Positions 52,320-60,504 are shown, counted from the first letter of the stretch. The stretch: DNA of 64,000 nucleotides from Flammeovirgaceae bacterium (GCA_020635915.1 JACJYU010000001.1:868001-932000), one strand, 5' to 3'. The notes: generated by a model from the sequence alone, not told the origin. Program-made: numbers and translations.

Positions 52320-52351
52320 AATATTCGTTTTTTAGGATAATAGTTCATTTA

Positions 52352-52927
52352 TCAAAGCCCCTTACCGGGTGCCAGCACCAAATCAAAATTTACTGTTACT
52401 TCCTCGCCTACCTTGATGGTGCCCATCACGGCAGTGGGTGGTTCCATTTTATAGTCCCGCATATTAAGCGTATAGGCCCCGGTCAACTGGACATCCCCGT
52501 TTGATAGCACCCTAGTCCCCACATTGAAGGAAACCACTTTGGCAGCACCGGCCATGGACAAGGTGCCCCTTGCGTTAATAACGTTGGCGCCCACTGTTGC
52601 GCCCAACATCTGGTATGTGATGATAGGGTGCTTTTCCGAGTTGAACGCACCATAGGTCTTATTGTCCATTATCCTTCCGTTGTCGCTCTTAATGGAGGCC
52701 ACCGGTATTTTTACGCGCACGTTGGCCACTTCGGTTAGCCTTCCATCTTCCATCGTCAGCAACCCACTCCATTCGGCTTGCGTTACTTCCGACTCCCAGT
52801 CGTGCAGGGAAGACGTGCCTGCTACAGTTATTTTTTTTGATTTTAAATGGTAAGGGGTTTGTGCCCCGGCCTGCCCTGCAGACATCAAGAATGCAACCGC
52901 AAGCATTAGGTGGGTAAGCGTTTTCAT
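52352..52927 (-). CDS. YceI-family periplasmic protein (copy 3)
   Basis: The 191-residue protein has a signal peptide (LAVAFLMSAGQAGAQ) and the best-conserved YceI features in the window: VAGTSSLHDWESE near 32-44, KSDNGRIMDNKTYGAFNSEKHP in the middle (in parts), and YKMEPPTAVMGTIKVGEEVTVNF near the end (in parts). Expected role is binding a hydrophobic isoprenoid-type ligand in the periplasm. It is the first gene of a two-gene unit with the porin-like gene. An Fnr-like palindrome is about 57 bases upstream of the start. Confidence 0.88.
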   Translation of the reverse strand: MKTLTHLMLAVAFLMSAGQAGAQTPYHLKSKKITVAGTSSLHDWESEVTQAEWSGLLTMEDGRLTEVANVRVKIPVASIKSDNGRIMDNKTYGAFNSEKHPIITYQMLGATVGANVINARGTLSMAGAAKVVSFNVGTRVLSNGDVQLTGAYTLNMRDYKMEPPTAVMGTIKVGEEVTVNFDLVLAPGKGL

Positions 52928-52947
52928 AATCTTTTCCGATCAACATT

Positions 52948-52990
52948 TAAATGTATAAGTGGAAAGCCGCCCGTCATATGATGGCCATCA
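52948..52990 (-). promoter_or_regulatory. Candidate Fnr-box promoter of the yceI-porin unit
   Basis: TGATGGCCATCA (52979-52990) is a perfect 12-bp palindrome of the form TGA-N6-TCA, like the core of an Fnr/Crp-type site. On the minus strand TACATTTA (52948-52955) resembles the -7 element TAnnTTTG with one mismatch. A start a few bases below it would put the palindrome centre near -41.5, the position used by class II activators of this superfamily. Inferred from spacing and sequence. Confidence 0.4.
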
Positions 52991-53023
52991 GGATATGGGC
53001 TGATTTATGTCACCCCTAAGGTT

Positions 53024-53050
53024 TACCTTTGCCCAGTTTTAAAATTGGGC
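53024..53050 (+). promoter_or_regulatory. Candidate -7 element with overlapping 20-base palindrome
   Basis: TACCTTTG (53024-53031) matches TAnnTTTG. GCCCAGTTTT (53031-53040) is followed directly by AAAATTGGGC (53041-53050), a palindrome with one G-T mismatch. It would cover the transcription start, where an operator or a 5' hairpin could act. The leader to the lipoprotein ATG would be about 190 bases, which is long. Confidence 0.3.
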
Positions 53051-53228
53051 AAGTCTATTCTCGAGAAAGGATAAATGTCCCAGTGGCGACAACCTATCGG
53101 CAAGGGTTTTGTACCTTTCGGTTCTAATTTTTTAAGCCGATAAATCCGCCATGTGAAGGACATTGCACCCACTGCATAATAGTCACTGGCGATTCCATAC
53201 GGCCACTTAAAATCAATTATTAACATAT

Positions 53229-54011
53229 ATGAAACCGTTTTTCTTATCGGCCGTTTTACTCCTGGCTTCATGCAGCCCAAAACAAAAGGAGGTGCCCGTA
53301 GACCCTTATGCCACGCTCCCCCCCTATTTTTCCGAAGTGCTAAAAGCCCATGGCGGCCTTGGCCAGTGGAGGGAATTCAAAACACTCTCGTACGACCTGC
53401 GGCACCAGGACGATCCCGCCCCTGGTGAACACTATACAATGGACCTGCTGAACCGGAAGGACCTCACGGTGGCCGATTCCTTTAAAATCGGCTTTGATGG
53501 GAAAAACGTGTGGGTGGCGCCAAACAAGAAAGCCTTTCCAGGAAAGTCTGCCCGGTTTTACCACAACCTTTTTTCTTATTTCTTCTCCATCCCTTTTATA
53601 TTGGCCGACCCCGGTGTGGCCTACTCCAGCGATACCCTCACCGTTGACGGGAAAAAATACGATGTCGTCAAAGTAAGTTTCGAGGCCGGGGTGGGCGATG
53701 CGGACAAAGACACCTATCAATTATTGATTGACCCTAACACGAAACAAATGGAAAAACTGCTCTATACCGTTACCTATTTTTCGGGGGAGGGCAGCGGCAA
53801 CTTCAATGCACTGGCCTATGAAGGATGGGAAGAGGTAAATGGCGTGCGGTTGCCCACAAGGCTGACAGGGTATACATACCTCGATGGGCACCTGGGCGGC
53901 AAAAGGTATGAAGTGGCTTTCTCCAATATCCGGCTGGGCACGGAAAGCCCCGCGCAGGGCCTCTTCGAAATGCCCACCCAGGCAGAAATAGATTCATTGA
54001 AGAAAGACTAA
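53229..54011 (+). CDS. Lipoprotein of unknown function
   Basis: The 260-residue protein has a lipoprotein signal (FLSAVLLLASC; Cys 15 after LLAS). The mature part begins with a Pro-rich linker and continues with alternating strands such as WREFKTLSYDLRH, VWVAPNKKAF, YDVVKVSFEAG and YQLLIDPNTKQMEKLLY. This pattern looks like a LolA-type open barrel seen in several Bacteroidetes DUF families (DUF6503 is one I would compare). No catalytic residues are apparent. It is 34 bases before a serine hydrolase gene on the same strand and probably shares its transcript. Confidence 0.75.
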   Translation: MKPFFLSAVLLLASCSPKQKEVPVDPYATLPPYFSEVLKAHGGLGQWREFKTLSYDLRHQDDPAPGEHYTMDLLNRKDLTVADSFKIGFDGKNVWVAPNKKAFPGKSARFYHNLFSYFFSIPFILADPGVAYSSDTLTVDGKKYDVVKVSFEAGVGDADKDTYQLLIDPNTKQMEKLLYTVTYFSGEGSGNFNALAYEGWEEVNGVRLPTRLTGYTYLDGHLGGKRYEVAFSNIRLGTESPAQGLFEMPTQAEIDSLKKD

Positions 54012-54045
54012 TGCCTGTCCTGTTCTTTAAACCAGCGTCTGCCAT

Positions 54046-55158
54046 ATGGAAAGAACCACATTTTTGTCAAGCTTATGCATATTTGTTTTAAGCGGGGTTT
54101 TCGCCCAGGGCATAAATCCAGCCAGCCCTGCCCCTGAATTCATCACCGCAGTTGATTCGATCGTTAATGGGGAAATGGGCCTCCACAACATACCGGGGAT
54201 CGCCATTGGGGTGGTGAAGGATGGCTCCGTGGTTTATTCCAAAGGCTATGGCGTTAGGGACATTCGCAGCAAGAAGGGCATACGCGATTATTCTGTTTTC
54301 CATACTGCATCCATTAGCAAATTGTTCACCGCATTGGCGGTAATGCAGCTTGCCGGTGAGGAAAAGGTATCATTGGATGGGAAACTGGCCGATGTGGCCC
54401 CGGAATTGAAATATAAGAACGGTAGGGCGAAGGAGATCACCATAAAACAACTTTTGAACCACACTTCGGGATTGCCTGACATCCACAACTACCATTGGGA
54501 ATACAACCACCAATCCGAAAACAGTTTGCGCGATTACATTTTAGGGCTTTCCCTAAAGGCAAGGCCAGGGCCATCCAAAGAATACCATTATAGCAACCTC
54601 GGCTATGACCTCTTAGGGTACCTGATAGAAAAGATATCGGGCAGGCCCTTTGAGGAGTACATGAAAAATGAGGTGTTAATTCCCTTTGGGATGACCGAAA
54701 GCGACTTTCGTTATTTTATAATACCCGATTCCTTAAAAGTGTCGCCACATTCCAAAAGGCCCATTACACAAAAAATTTATGTCAGGAAAATATATCCCTA
54801 TACCAGGGAACATGCGCCAAGCAGCACGTTAAATGCTTCGGCCAAAGATTTGTCAATATGGATGGCGGACTTTCTTGACAAGCTAAAAAGCAAAGGCGCT
54901 GCAACGGGGTACAAAGCCATGTTGGAACCATCATTTAATGCATATCCCCACATTGGGCTGGGTTTTCAGTTGTATGATTATGAAAACCATAAAGGCGTGG
55001 GCCATTTTGGCGGTGACAAGGGCTTTAGAAGTTTTTTGATAATGCTCCCCAATGAAAACATGGGGCTGGTGGTTTTAGGGAATGGTGATTACCATGAAAA
55101 TTACAGGGAGCGCATTGCGTGGCCGGTCATAAAACTGATGCTGACAAAAGGATACTAA
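54046..55158 (+). CDS. Serine hydrolase of the beta-lactamase class C / esterase family
   Basis: Exported hydrolase of 370 residues, signal peptide to about residue 21 (GVFAQ). The Ser-x-x-Lys motif is SISK in HTASISKLFTAL (about 87-98), the Tyr motif is YSNLGYDLLGYLIE (about 182-195) with YSN replacing YAN, and the third block is HFGGDKGFRS near 327-336. Such proteins may act as esterases, D-aminopeptidases or penicillin-binding proteins; the sequence does not decide. Preceded by the lipoprotein gene and followed by a Crp/Fnr regulator gene after 14 bases. Confidence 0.88.
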   Translation: MERTTFLSSLCIFVLSGVFAQGINPASPAPEFITAVDSIVNGEMGLHNIPGIAIGVVKDGSVVYSKGYGVRDIRSKKGIRDYSVFHTASISKLFTALAVMQLAGEEKVSLDGKLADVAPELKYKNGRAKEITIKQLLNHTSGLPDIHNYHWEYNHQSENSLRDYILGLSLKARPGPSKEYHYSNLGYDLLGYLIEKISGRPFEEYMKNEVLIPFGMTESDFRYFIIPDSLKVSPHSKRPITQKIYVRKIYPYTREHAPSSTLNASAKDLSIWMADFLDKLKSKGAATGYKAMLEPSFNAYPHIGLGFQLYDYENHKGVGHFGGDKGFRSFLIMLPNENMGLVVLGNGDYHENYRERIAWPVIKLMLTKGY

Positions 55159-55172
55159 AACCCACATAAAAC

Positions 55173-55778
55173 ATGGAAAAGCCACCACCGGACAACCATG
55201 CGCCACTTTTACGTTATGTGCAAAATTTTGTGCCGTTGACCAAAAAGGAAGCATTGCAATTTTCATCGTCATTTAAAGAAATAAAAATAAGGAAAAGGCA
55301 ATTTATTGTTCAGCCCAATTTTATAGACAAGCACAGGAACTTTGTCATCAAGGGGGCTTTTAGGGCCTATGCCATCGACAATGACGGGCAAGAGCACACC
55401 CTTCAGTTTGCCATTGAAAATTGGTGGGTTTCCGACTTCAACAGCTACCTTTACCAACACCCGGCAACGCTCTTCATTGTGGCACTGGAAGACAGCGTAG
55501 TGCTGCAACTGGATTATGAAAAAGAGCAAGGGCTAAAAGCATCCCACCACAAATTTGAAACCTTTTTTAGGATATTGGCCGAAAAAGGCCTCGCCTTTGA
55601 GCACAGGCGGATTTTGTTCAACCTCATCCACCCGGCAGAAGCCCGTTATGAAAATTTTTTGTTGAACTTTCCCAACTTCGTTCAACGCGTGCCCCAATAT
55701 GCCCTGGCCTCCTATCTGGGCATGTCAACTGAGTTCCTGTCCAGGATCAGGAATAGGAAAACCCATCGAAAAAGTTGA
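55173..55778 (+). CDS. Crp/Fnr-family transcriptional regulator
   Basis: The 201-residue protein has an N-terminal cyclic-nucleotide-binding-type domain (RQFIVQPNFIDKHRNFVIKGAFRAY region, about 43-67) and a C-terminal helix-turn-helix, YALASYLGMSTEFLSRIR near 176-193. No Cys cluster like that of E. coli Fnr is seen, and the Arg-Ser pair for cAMP is not clear, so the signal is unknown. It resembles the large Bacteroidetes group of Crp-like regulators. A TTGA-N6-TCAA palindrome overlaps its stop codon, upstream of two stress-type genes that it may control. Confidence 0.88.
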   Translation: MEKPPPDNHAPLLRYVQNFVPLTKKEALQFSSSFKEIKIRKRQFIVQPNFIDKHRNFVIKGAFRAYAIDNDGQEHTLQFAIENWWVSDFNSYLYQHPATLFIVALEDSVVLQLDYEKEQGLKASHHKFETFFRILAEKGLAFEHRRILFNLIHPAEARYENFLLNFPNFVQRVPQYALASYLGMSTEFLSRIRNRKTHRKS

Positions 55779-55789
55779 ACTACTTCAAC
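55774..55789. promoter_or_regulatory. TTGA-N6-TCAA palindrome at the end of the Crp/Fnr gene
   Basis: GTTGAA-CTAC-TTCAAC is a perfect 6-bp inverted repeat with a 4-base centre, overlapping the TGA stop of the regulator gene. It fits the general Crp/Fnr-superfamily half-site pair TTGA-N6-TCAA and lies about 90 bases before the next ATG. It could equally be a weak RNA hairpin, but no T-run follows. Confidence 0.35.
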
Positions 55790-55871
55790 CCTATTTATTG
55801 ACCTGGTTCATTTTTATCTGCCCGTTGTTGGATGACATTTGCCCTATTCACCAACAATAAAACAAATTATT

Positions 55872-56225
55872 ATGGAACAATCATTAAATGAAATTTTCTC
55901 GGCCAAAAACGAGATGGTCAAAAACGGGCAAATTGTCGAAGCCACTGAAAAGTACTTTGCCGCTAATGCAAAGACCGTTGATTTTGACGGCACTTTGACG
56001 AATGGAAAACCCGAAATGTTAAGCAAAATGCAAGGATTTGCCAGTGCCATTGCCAAAGTAAACGGGATTGCGTTGCATCACGCATCATTAAACGAAAATG
56101 TTTCTTTTGCCGAATTCACCTTTGACTTCGACATGAAGGACGGAAGCAAAATTTTATGGCATGAAATTATTCGTTCCCTCTGGAAAAACGGCCAGATTGT
56201 GGAGGAGCAGTACTTTAAGTCTTAA
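55872..56225 (+). CDS. NTF2-like / SnoaL-type small protein
   Basis: The 117-residue protein starts at the ATG at 55872 (MEQSLNEIFSAKNEMVKNG); the in-frame upstream codons have no homology look. It has the cone-like NTF2 pattern: two N-terminal helices (about 1-32), YFAANAKTVDFDGTLTNGKPEM, and curved strands ending FDFDMKDGSKILWHEIIRSLWKNGQIVEEQYF (in parts). No catalytic pair can be named with confidence. Soluble, no signal peptide. It is followed after 36 bases by a YHS-domain gene, possibly in one transcript with it. Confidence 0.8.
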   Translation: MEQSLNEIFSAKNEMVKNGQIVEATEKYFAANAKTVDFDGTLTNGKPEMLSKMQGFASAIAKVNGIALHHASLNENVSFAEFTFDFDMKDGSKILWHEIIRSLWKNGQIVEEQYFKS

Positions 56226-56261
56226 AAAAAAACACAAACAAAAAAAAACACATATAATCAA

Positions 56262-56723
56262 ATGAAACCGATACTATTCATTACAACGATATTGTTGTTT
56301 GCCACAGCGGCCATTTCACAAGACATGAAGGCCAGCCATAACACGGACGACAGCAAAATAGCCCTGCAAGGTTATAGTCCCGTGTCTTACCTGGATTTGG
56401 GCATTGCCCAAAAAGGGTTAAAGGAACATAAGGCCACCTATGACGGCCTCACCTATTACTTTACGGATGAAGGGCAGAAAAAGGCATTTGTCGCAACGCC
56501 CGAAAAATACTTGCCTGCATATGGTGGCTATTGTGCCTTTGGCGTTTCCATTGGGGCCAAATTCAGGGTTGACCCCAATAAATTCATTGTGAAGGCAGGG
56601 AAATATTATTTGTTCCTTTATGACCTGGAGGTGGACGCACAACAACTTTGGCTACAGGGCGACCACCAGGAGTTGGTGGCAAAAGCAGATGGAAATTGGG
56701 CCAAGTTGAAAAAAGGACAATAA
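56262..56723 (+). CDS. Exported YHS-domain protein
   Basis: The 153-residue protein has a signal peptide (LFITTILLFATAAIS, cleavage near residue 19-20) and a YHS-type domain (about 35-100). GYSPVSYLDLGIAQKG is the usual first strand with the substituted metal-binding region, followed by YYFTDEGQKKAFVATPEKYLPAYGGYCAFG (in parts), which ends in the Cys of this family. YHS domains occur in metal-associated periplasmic proteins. A strong terminator follows 12 bases after the stop. Confidence 0.85.
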   Translation: MKPILFITTILLFATAAISQDMKASHNTDDSKIALQGYSPVSYLDLGIAQKGLKEHKATYDGLTYYFTDEGQKKAFVATPEKYLPAYGGYCAFGVSIGAKFRVDPNKFIVKAGKYYLFLYDLEVDAQQLWLQGDHQELVAKADGNWAKLKKGQ

Positions 56724-56734
56724 CCATTCACCAC

Positions 56735-56766
56735 AAAAGGCACCTGGGGATTTTCAGGTGCCTTTT
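56735..56766 (+). terminator. Rho-independent terminator after the YHS gene
   Basis: AAAAGGCACCTG (56735-56746) pairs exactly with CAGGTGCCTTTT (56755-56766) across an 8-base loop. The 12-bp stem ends in four T on the plus strand. The 220 bases from here to the next ATG hold nothing else I recognise. Confidence 0.85.
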
Positions 56767-56986
56767 CATTGCCCTGTAAAACACCCGTTACGGGCCTTGC
56801 GCATACCAAACGGACTTGGTGGCAGCCCGCCCGGCCACCAAAACCCTTCACATCTTACGCGTTGGGGGGCGCTGCCCCGGCCTAATGGCCGCCTGGCCAA
56901 TTTAGAACGGCAAGCCTTGATATTTTTTATTTATTCCCTTAAATTGATTTTCCCTTTCCTTCTCGTCAACCTTAACACCATTTGCC

Positions 56987-59113
56987 ATGAAAGTATTTGA
57001 CGGAAAACACATCAAAAACATCGCCCTCCTGGGGGCCCCGAAGAGTGGAAAGACCCTGTTGGCGGAAGACATGGTCTTCGAGGCCGGCATTACCCACCGC
57101 AGGGGGACCATTGAAGGGAAAAACACCGTTAGCGATTACCACGACATAGAGCAAGAACGGGAAAATTCCGTGTTTGCCACCACCCTGCACACCGAGTGGC
57201 GCGACTACAAAATCAACATCATCGACACGCCCGGGTTTGACGACTTTGCAGGGGAGATGATATCCTCCCTTCGTGTGGCAGACACCTGCATAATGGTGGT
57301 GAACGCACAACATGGGGTAGAGGTGGGCACGGAATTGATTTGGAACCACGTTGACCGGTTTGGCAAGCCGGTCATTTTTGCCATTAACCAGGTGGATCAC
57401 CCGAAAGCAAACTTCGAAGATGCACTCAAAGATATAAAACAACGCTTTGGTGCTGCCGTCACCCAAATGCAATACCCGGTAAATCAGGGGGAAGGCTTCA
57501 ATGAAATAATCGACTTGCTTAAAATGACGTGCTATCGTTTTCCTGCGGAAGGGGGCAAACCCGAAAAATTGCCCATCCCGGACAGCGAAAAAGAAAAAGC
57601 ATCACGGCTGCACAACGAGTTGGTGGAAAAGGCCGCGGAAAATGACGAGAAGTTGATGGAGCTCTACTTCGAAAAGGGCACCTTGGACGAAGATGAAATG
57701 CGCCAGGGGATTAAGAAGGGGATGGTCAACCGGGAGGTCTTTCCCGTGTTTTGCATGTCGGCCAAGCTGAACATGGGCAGCGGGCGCATGATGGGCTTTA
57801 TAGACAATGTGGCCCCGTCCCCCAGGGAGGCCAAGCCGGAGGTTTCCGAAGATGGAAAGGAAATACCATTTGACCCCGCCAAGCCAACGGTGCTCTTCGT
57901 GTTCAAGTCCCATTTTGAGCCCAATGTGGGGAGGCTTTCCTTTTTTAAAGTCATTTCCGGTGAGGTGGACACCTCCACGGAACTCATCAACGGGCAGACC
58001 GGTGCGCTGGAGCGCATCCACCACCTCTTTATCATGGACGGCAAATCACGTACCCCTGTGGATAAATTGGTGGCCGGGGATATTGGGGCGACCTTAAAAC
58101 TGAAAGAAACCTTCACCAACCAAACCTTGCATGCCAAAGGCCATGAGGTGATCATCAAACCCATCGAATTCCCGGAACCCCGCATCCGCACGGCCGTGGT
58201 GGCACAAAGCAAGGGGGAAGACGAAAAGATAGGGGAAGTGCTCCATAAAATACATCAGGAAGACCCTACCCTGATGGTGAACTATTCCAAGGAGCTAAAG
58301 CAATTGATTATTTCAGGCCAGGGGGAAATGCACCTTACCGTGTGCAAGTGGTACCTCGACAATGTATACAAATTGCAAACCGATTTCATCACGCCCCGGA
58401 TTTCTTACCGCGAAACCATCCACCGCCCCGCAGAAGCCAACTACAGGCACAAAAAACAATCGGGAGGGGCCGGCCAGTTTGGGGAAGTGTTCCTGAAAAT
58501 CGAACCCTACAAGGAGGGAATGCCCGACCCCGAAGGGTTTTCCATAAGGGGCAAGGAAGAAATCGACCTGGAGTGGGGCGGCAAGCTTGTTTTCTACAAC
58601 TGCATTGTTGGGGGCGTGATCGATGCCAGGTTTATTCCTTCCATACTTAAAGGGGTAATGGAAAAAATGGAAGAAGGCCCCATCACCGGCTCGTACGTGA
58701 GGGACGTGAGGGTAATGGTGTATGACGGGAAAATGCATACCGTGGATTCCAACGATATCTCGTTCAAAATTGCGGGGATGATGGCCTTTAAAGACGCCTT
58801 TATGAAAGCCGAGCCCCAATTGCTGGAGCCCATGTACGACCTGGAGGTTTTTTTACCGGAAGAAATCATGGGGGAAGTTATGGGCGACCTGCAGACGCGC
58901 AGGGCCACCATCATGGGGATGGACACGCGGGGCAATTACCAGGTGATAAAGGCCAGGGCACCGCTGGCCGAACTGGACCGTTACTCCACGGCCCTGAGGT
59001 CCCTTTCACAAGGGCGCGCCAGTTTCACGCAAAAGATGGCCGGGTTTGCACCTGTCCCTTACGATATCCAGAAAAAGCTGGCAGGCAAAATGCAGGAGGC
59101 CGAGGCAGTATAA
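56987..59113 (+). CDS. EF-G-like translational GTPase (paralogue type)
   Basis: The 708-residue protein has the EF-G domain set: GTPase, beta-barrel (about 295-395), and domains III-V with SGGAGQFGEV near 489-498. The GTPase motifs deviate from canonical EF-G: G1 is GAPKSGKT (16-23) instead of GHIDAGKT, G3 is DTPGF (80-84), and G4 is NQVD (134-137) instead of NKMD. Switch I lacks the usual RGITI. These traits fit the second EF-G family found in Bacteroidetes and some other phyla rather than the main elongation factor. Its cellular job is not settled by the sequence. It stands alone on the plus strand. Confidence 0.85.
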   Translation: MKVFDGKHIKNIALLGAPKSGKTLLAEDMVFEAGITHRRGTIEGKNTVSDYHDIEQERENSVFATTLHTEWRDYKINIIDTPGFDDFAGEMISSLRVADTCIMVVNAQHGVEVGTELIWNHVDRFGKPVIFAINQVDHPKANFEDALKDIKQRFGAAVTQMQYPVNQGEGFNEIIDLLKMTCYRFPAEGGKPEKLPIPDSEKEKASRLHNELVEKAAENDEKLMELYFEKGTLDEDEMRQGIKKGMVNREVFPVFCMSAKLNMGSGRMMGFIDNVAPSPREAKPEVSEDGKEIPFDPAKPTVLFVFKSHFEPNVGRLSFFKVISGEVDTSTELINGQTGALERIHHLFIMDGKSRTPVDKLVAGDIGATLKLKETFTNQTLHAKGHEVIIKPIEFPEPRIRTAVVAQSKGEDEKIGEVLHKIHQEDPTLMVNYSKELKQLIISGQGEMHLTVCKWYLDNVYKLQTDFITPRISYRETIHRPAEANYRHKKQSGGAGQFGEVFLKIEPYKEGMPDPEGFSIRGKEEIDLEWGGKLVFYNCIVGGVIDARFIPSILKGVMEKMEEGPITGSYVRDVRVMVYDGKMHTVDSNDISFKIAGMMAFKDAFMKAEPQLLEPMYDLEVFLPEEIMGEVMGDLQTRRATIMGMDTRGNYQVIKARAPLAELDRYSTALRSLSQGRASFTQKMAGFAPVPYDIQKKLAGKMQEAEAV

Positions 59114-59118
59114 AAAGC

Positions 59119-59640
59119 CTAGCGGGAAAGTATTTGCCGTGCCGCACTGGCCAGGTCCGGTGTGGTAAAATCCCATTTCCCGGCCGTACCGGCATCGTTC
59201 CCAATCAAAATCGTCCGCATGCCCAGTTGCCTGGCCGGCACCAGGTCGCGCTCCCTGTCGCCCACCATCCAACTCCTGGCGGGTTCAATGCCAAACTTCG
59301 CGATGCCTTTTTCAAACAACAGCGACCCCGGCTTTCGCCCCAGCGACTCCGAGATGTCAGGATGGTAGGGACTGAAATAGAAATGGTCGATCAGCCCCCC
59401 GCACACCTGCTGAAGGTAGTCGTGGCAGGCCTCCATGTCCTGTTGGGTATAGACGCCTTTGGAAATCCCGGATTGGTTGGTCACCACGATCAAAAGATAC
59501 CCAGCGTTTTTCAACTGGCGCAGGGCCAGGGGCACGCCCGGCAATACCCTGAAATGTTCCAAATGATAGGAATAGTCCGGCCGGTCTTCGTTTAACACGC
59601 CATCGCGGTCCAGGAACACACATTTGTTTTTCAATGCCAT
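59119..59640 (-). CDS. HAD-IIIA phosphatase (GmhB-like)
   Basis: Phosphatase of 173 residues, start taken at the ATG at 59640 (MALKNKCVFLDRDG). HAD motifs: DRD at 11-13 (nucleophile Asp 11 and acid-base Asp 13), VTNQSG at 53-58, a Lys in GRKPG and GDRERD near the end. The arrangement is that of D-glycero-D-manno-heptose 1,7-bisphosphate phosphatase, but the zinc-binding Cys are missing: Ser 90 and Tyr 92 stand in SPYHP where GmhB has CPHHP, and L-G-R-K-P replaces CDCRKP. Substrate may therefore be histidinol phosphate-like or another sugar phosphate. Confidence 0.82.
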   Translation of the reverse strand: MALKNKCVFLDRDGVLNEDRPDYSYHLEHFRVLPGVPLALRQLKNAGYLLIVVTNQSGISKGVYTQQDMEACHDYLQQVCGGLIDHFYFSPYHPDISESLGRKPGSLLFEKGIAKFGIEPARSWMVGDRERDLVPARQLGMRTILIGNDAGTAGKWDFTTPDLASAARQILSR

Positions 59641-59754
59641 CGGTACAAACTGCTTCAAACCAAAAATGAAAGCCGAAATTACCCCAAAGCGGGCACAATA
59701 CCCAATTGGCTGGTCGTGTGCTTTTCGTTAGTTTTGTCGCTTACCAAAAAGTTT

Positions 59755-60504
59755 GTGAGCCACGCCATCGTCATTATTCCTACTTACAACGAGAAGGAAA
59801 ACATCGGGCTGATCATCGAAGCTGTCTTTACGCTGCCCGTGGATTTTGACCTGCTCGTAGTGGACGACAACTCGCCTGACGGCACGGCCGAAATCGTGAA
59901 GCGGCTGCAGGCCCAATTCAACACCTCCCGTGAGCGGTTGCACCTGCTGCAGCGCCAGGGGAAGCTGGGCCTGGGCACTGCGTACATCAAAGGATTTAAA
60001 TACGCCTTGGAAAAAGATTATGACTATATCCTGGAGATGGACGCGGATTTTTCGCACGACCCAAACGACCTCGTGAACCTGTACCAGGCCTGTTCGCAAG
60101 GTGGCCATGACATGGCGGTGGGCTCCCGCTATGTTACAGGGGTAAACGTGGTAAACTGGCCCATCGGACGGGTACTGCTTTCTTACTTTGCCAGTGCGTA
60201 CGTCCGGCTGGTCACCCGTATGCCCATTCGCGATGCCACCGCGGGCTTTGTATGTTATTCCAAGGAAGTATTGCGCACCATTCCGTTGGACAAGGTCAGG
60301 TTCACCGGTTATGGCTTTCAGATCGAAATGAAATTCCTGGTATGGAAGTATGGGTTTACCTTCAAAGAAGTCCCCATCATCTTTACCGAGCGGGTCCGCG
60401 GCCAATCAAAGCTTTCCGTTGGCATATTCAAAGAGGCCTTTTTTGGCGTCATCCAACTTACCGTGGGCAGTTGGTTCAAGTCCTATAAAAGGACCAGGGG
60501 CTAA
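59755..60504 (+). CDS. GT2 glycosyltransferase, polyprenol-phosphate mannosyl/glucosyl-transferase (DPM1-like)
   Basis: Enzyme that moves a sugar from a nucleotide donor to polyprenol phosphate on the cytoplasmic face of the membrane. The 249-residue protein begins, in my view, at the GTG at 59755 (SHAIVIIPTYNEKENIG follows); an upstream GTG at 59716 is less likely. Motifs: IIPTYNE, VVDDNSPDGTAE near 40-51, MDADFSHDP, and RFTGYGFQIEMKF. The length without a C-terminal membrane domain fits soluble DPM1-type enzymes. Convergence with no partner gene; it is divergent from the HAD phosphatase gene. Confidence 0.9.
   Translation: MSHAIVIIPTYNEKENIGLIIEAVFTLPVDFDLLVVDDNSPDGTAEIVKRLQAQFNTSRERLHLLQRQGKLGLGTAYIKGFKYALEKDYDYILEMDADFSHDPNDLVNLYQACSQGGHDMAVGSRYVTGVNVVNWPIGRVLLSYFASAYVRLVTRMPIRDATAGFVCYSKEVLRTIPLDKVRFTGYGFQIEMKFLVWKYGFTFKEVPIIFTERVRGQSKLSVGIFKEAFFGVIQLTVGSWFKSYKRTRG

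Larger units (their letters stand above)
52928..53228. other. 301-base divergent spacer with three palindromes
   Basis: No coding sequence is visible. The spacer separates the YceI/porin unit from a lipoprotein gene. It contains a 12-bp palindrome ACATTTAAATGT (52943-52954), a 12-bp palindrome TGATGGCCATCA (52979-52990), a -7-like TACCTTTG (53024-53031) and a 20-base inverted repeat at 53031-53050. The last 175 bases before the ATG at 53229 show nothing I recognise. Confidence 0.7.

Noticed and set aside
56767..56986. An 80-codon open frame ahead of the EF-G-like gene
   Set aside because: Composition is that of GC-rich non-coding spacer; no motif, and it runs into the EF-G gene in another frame.
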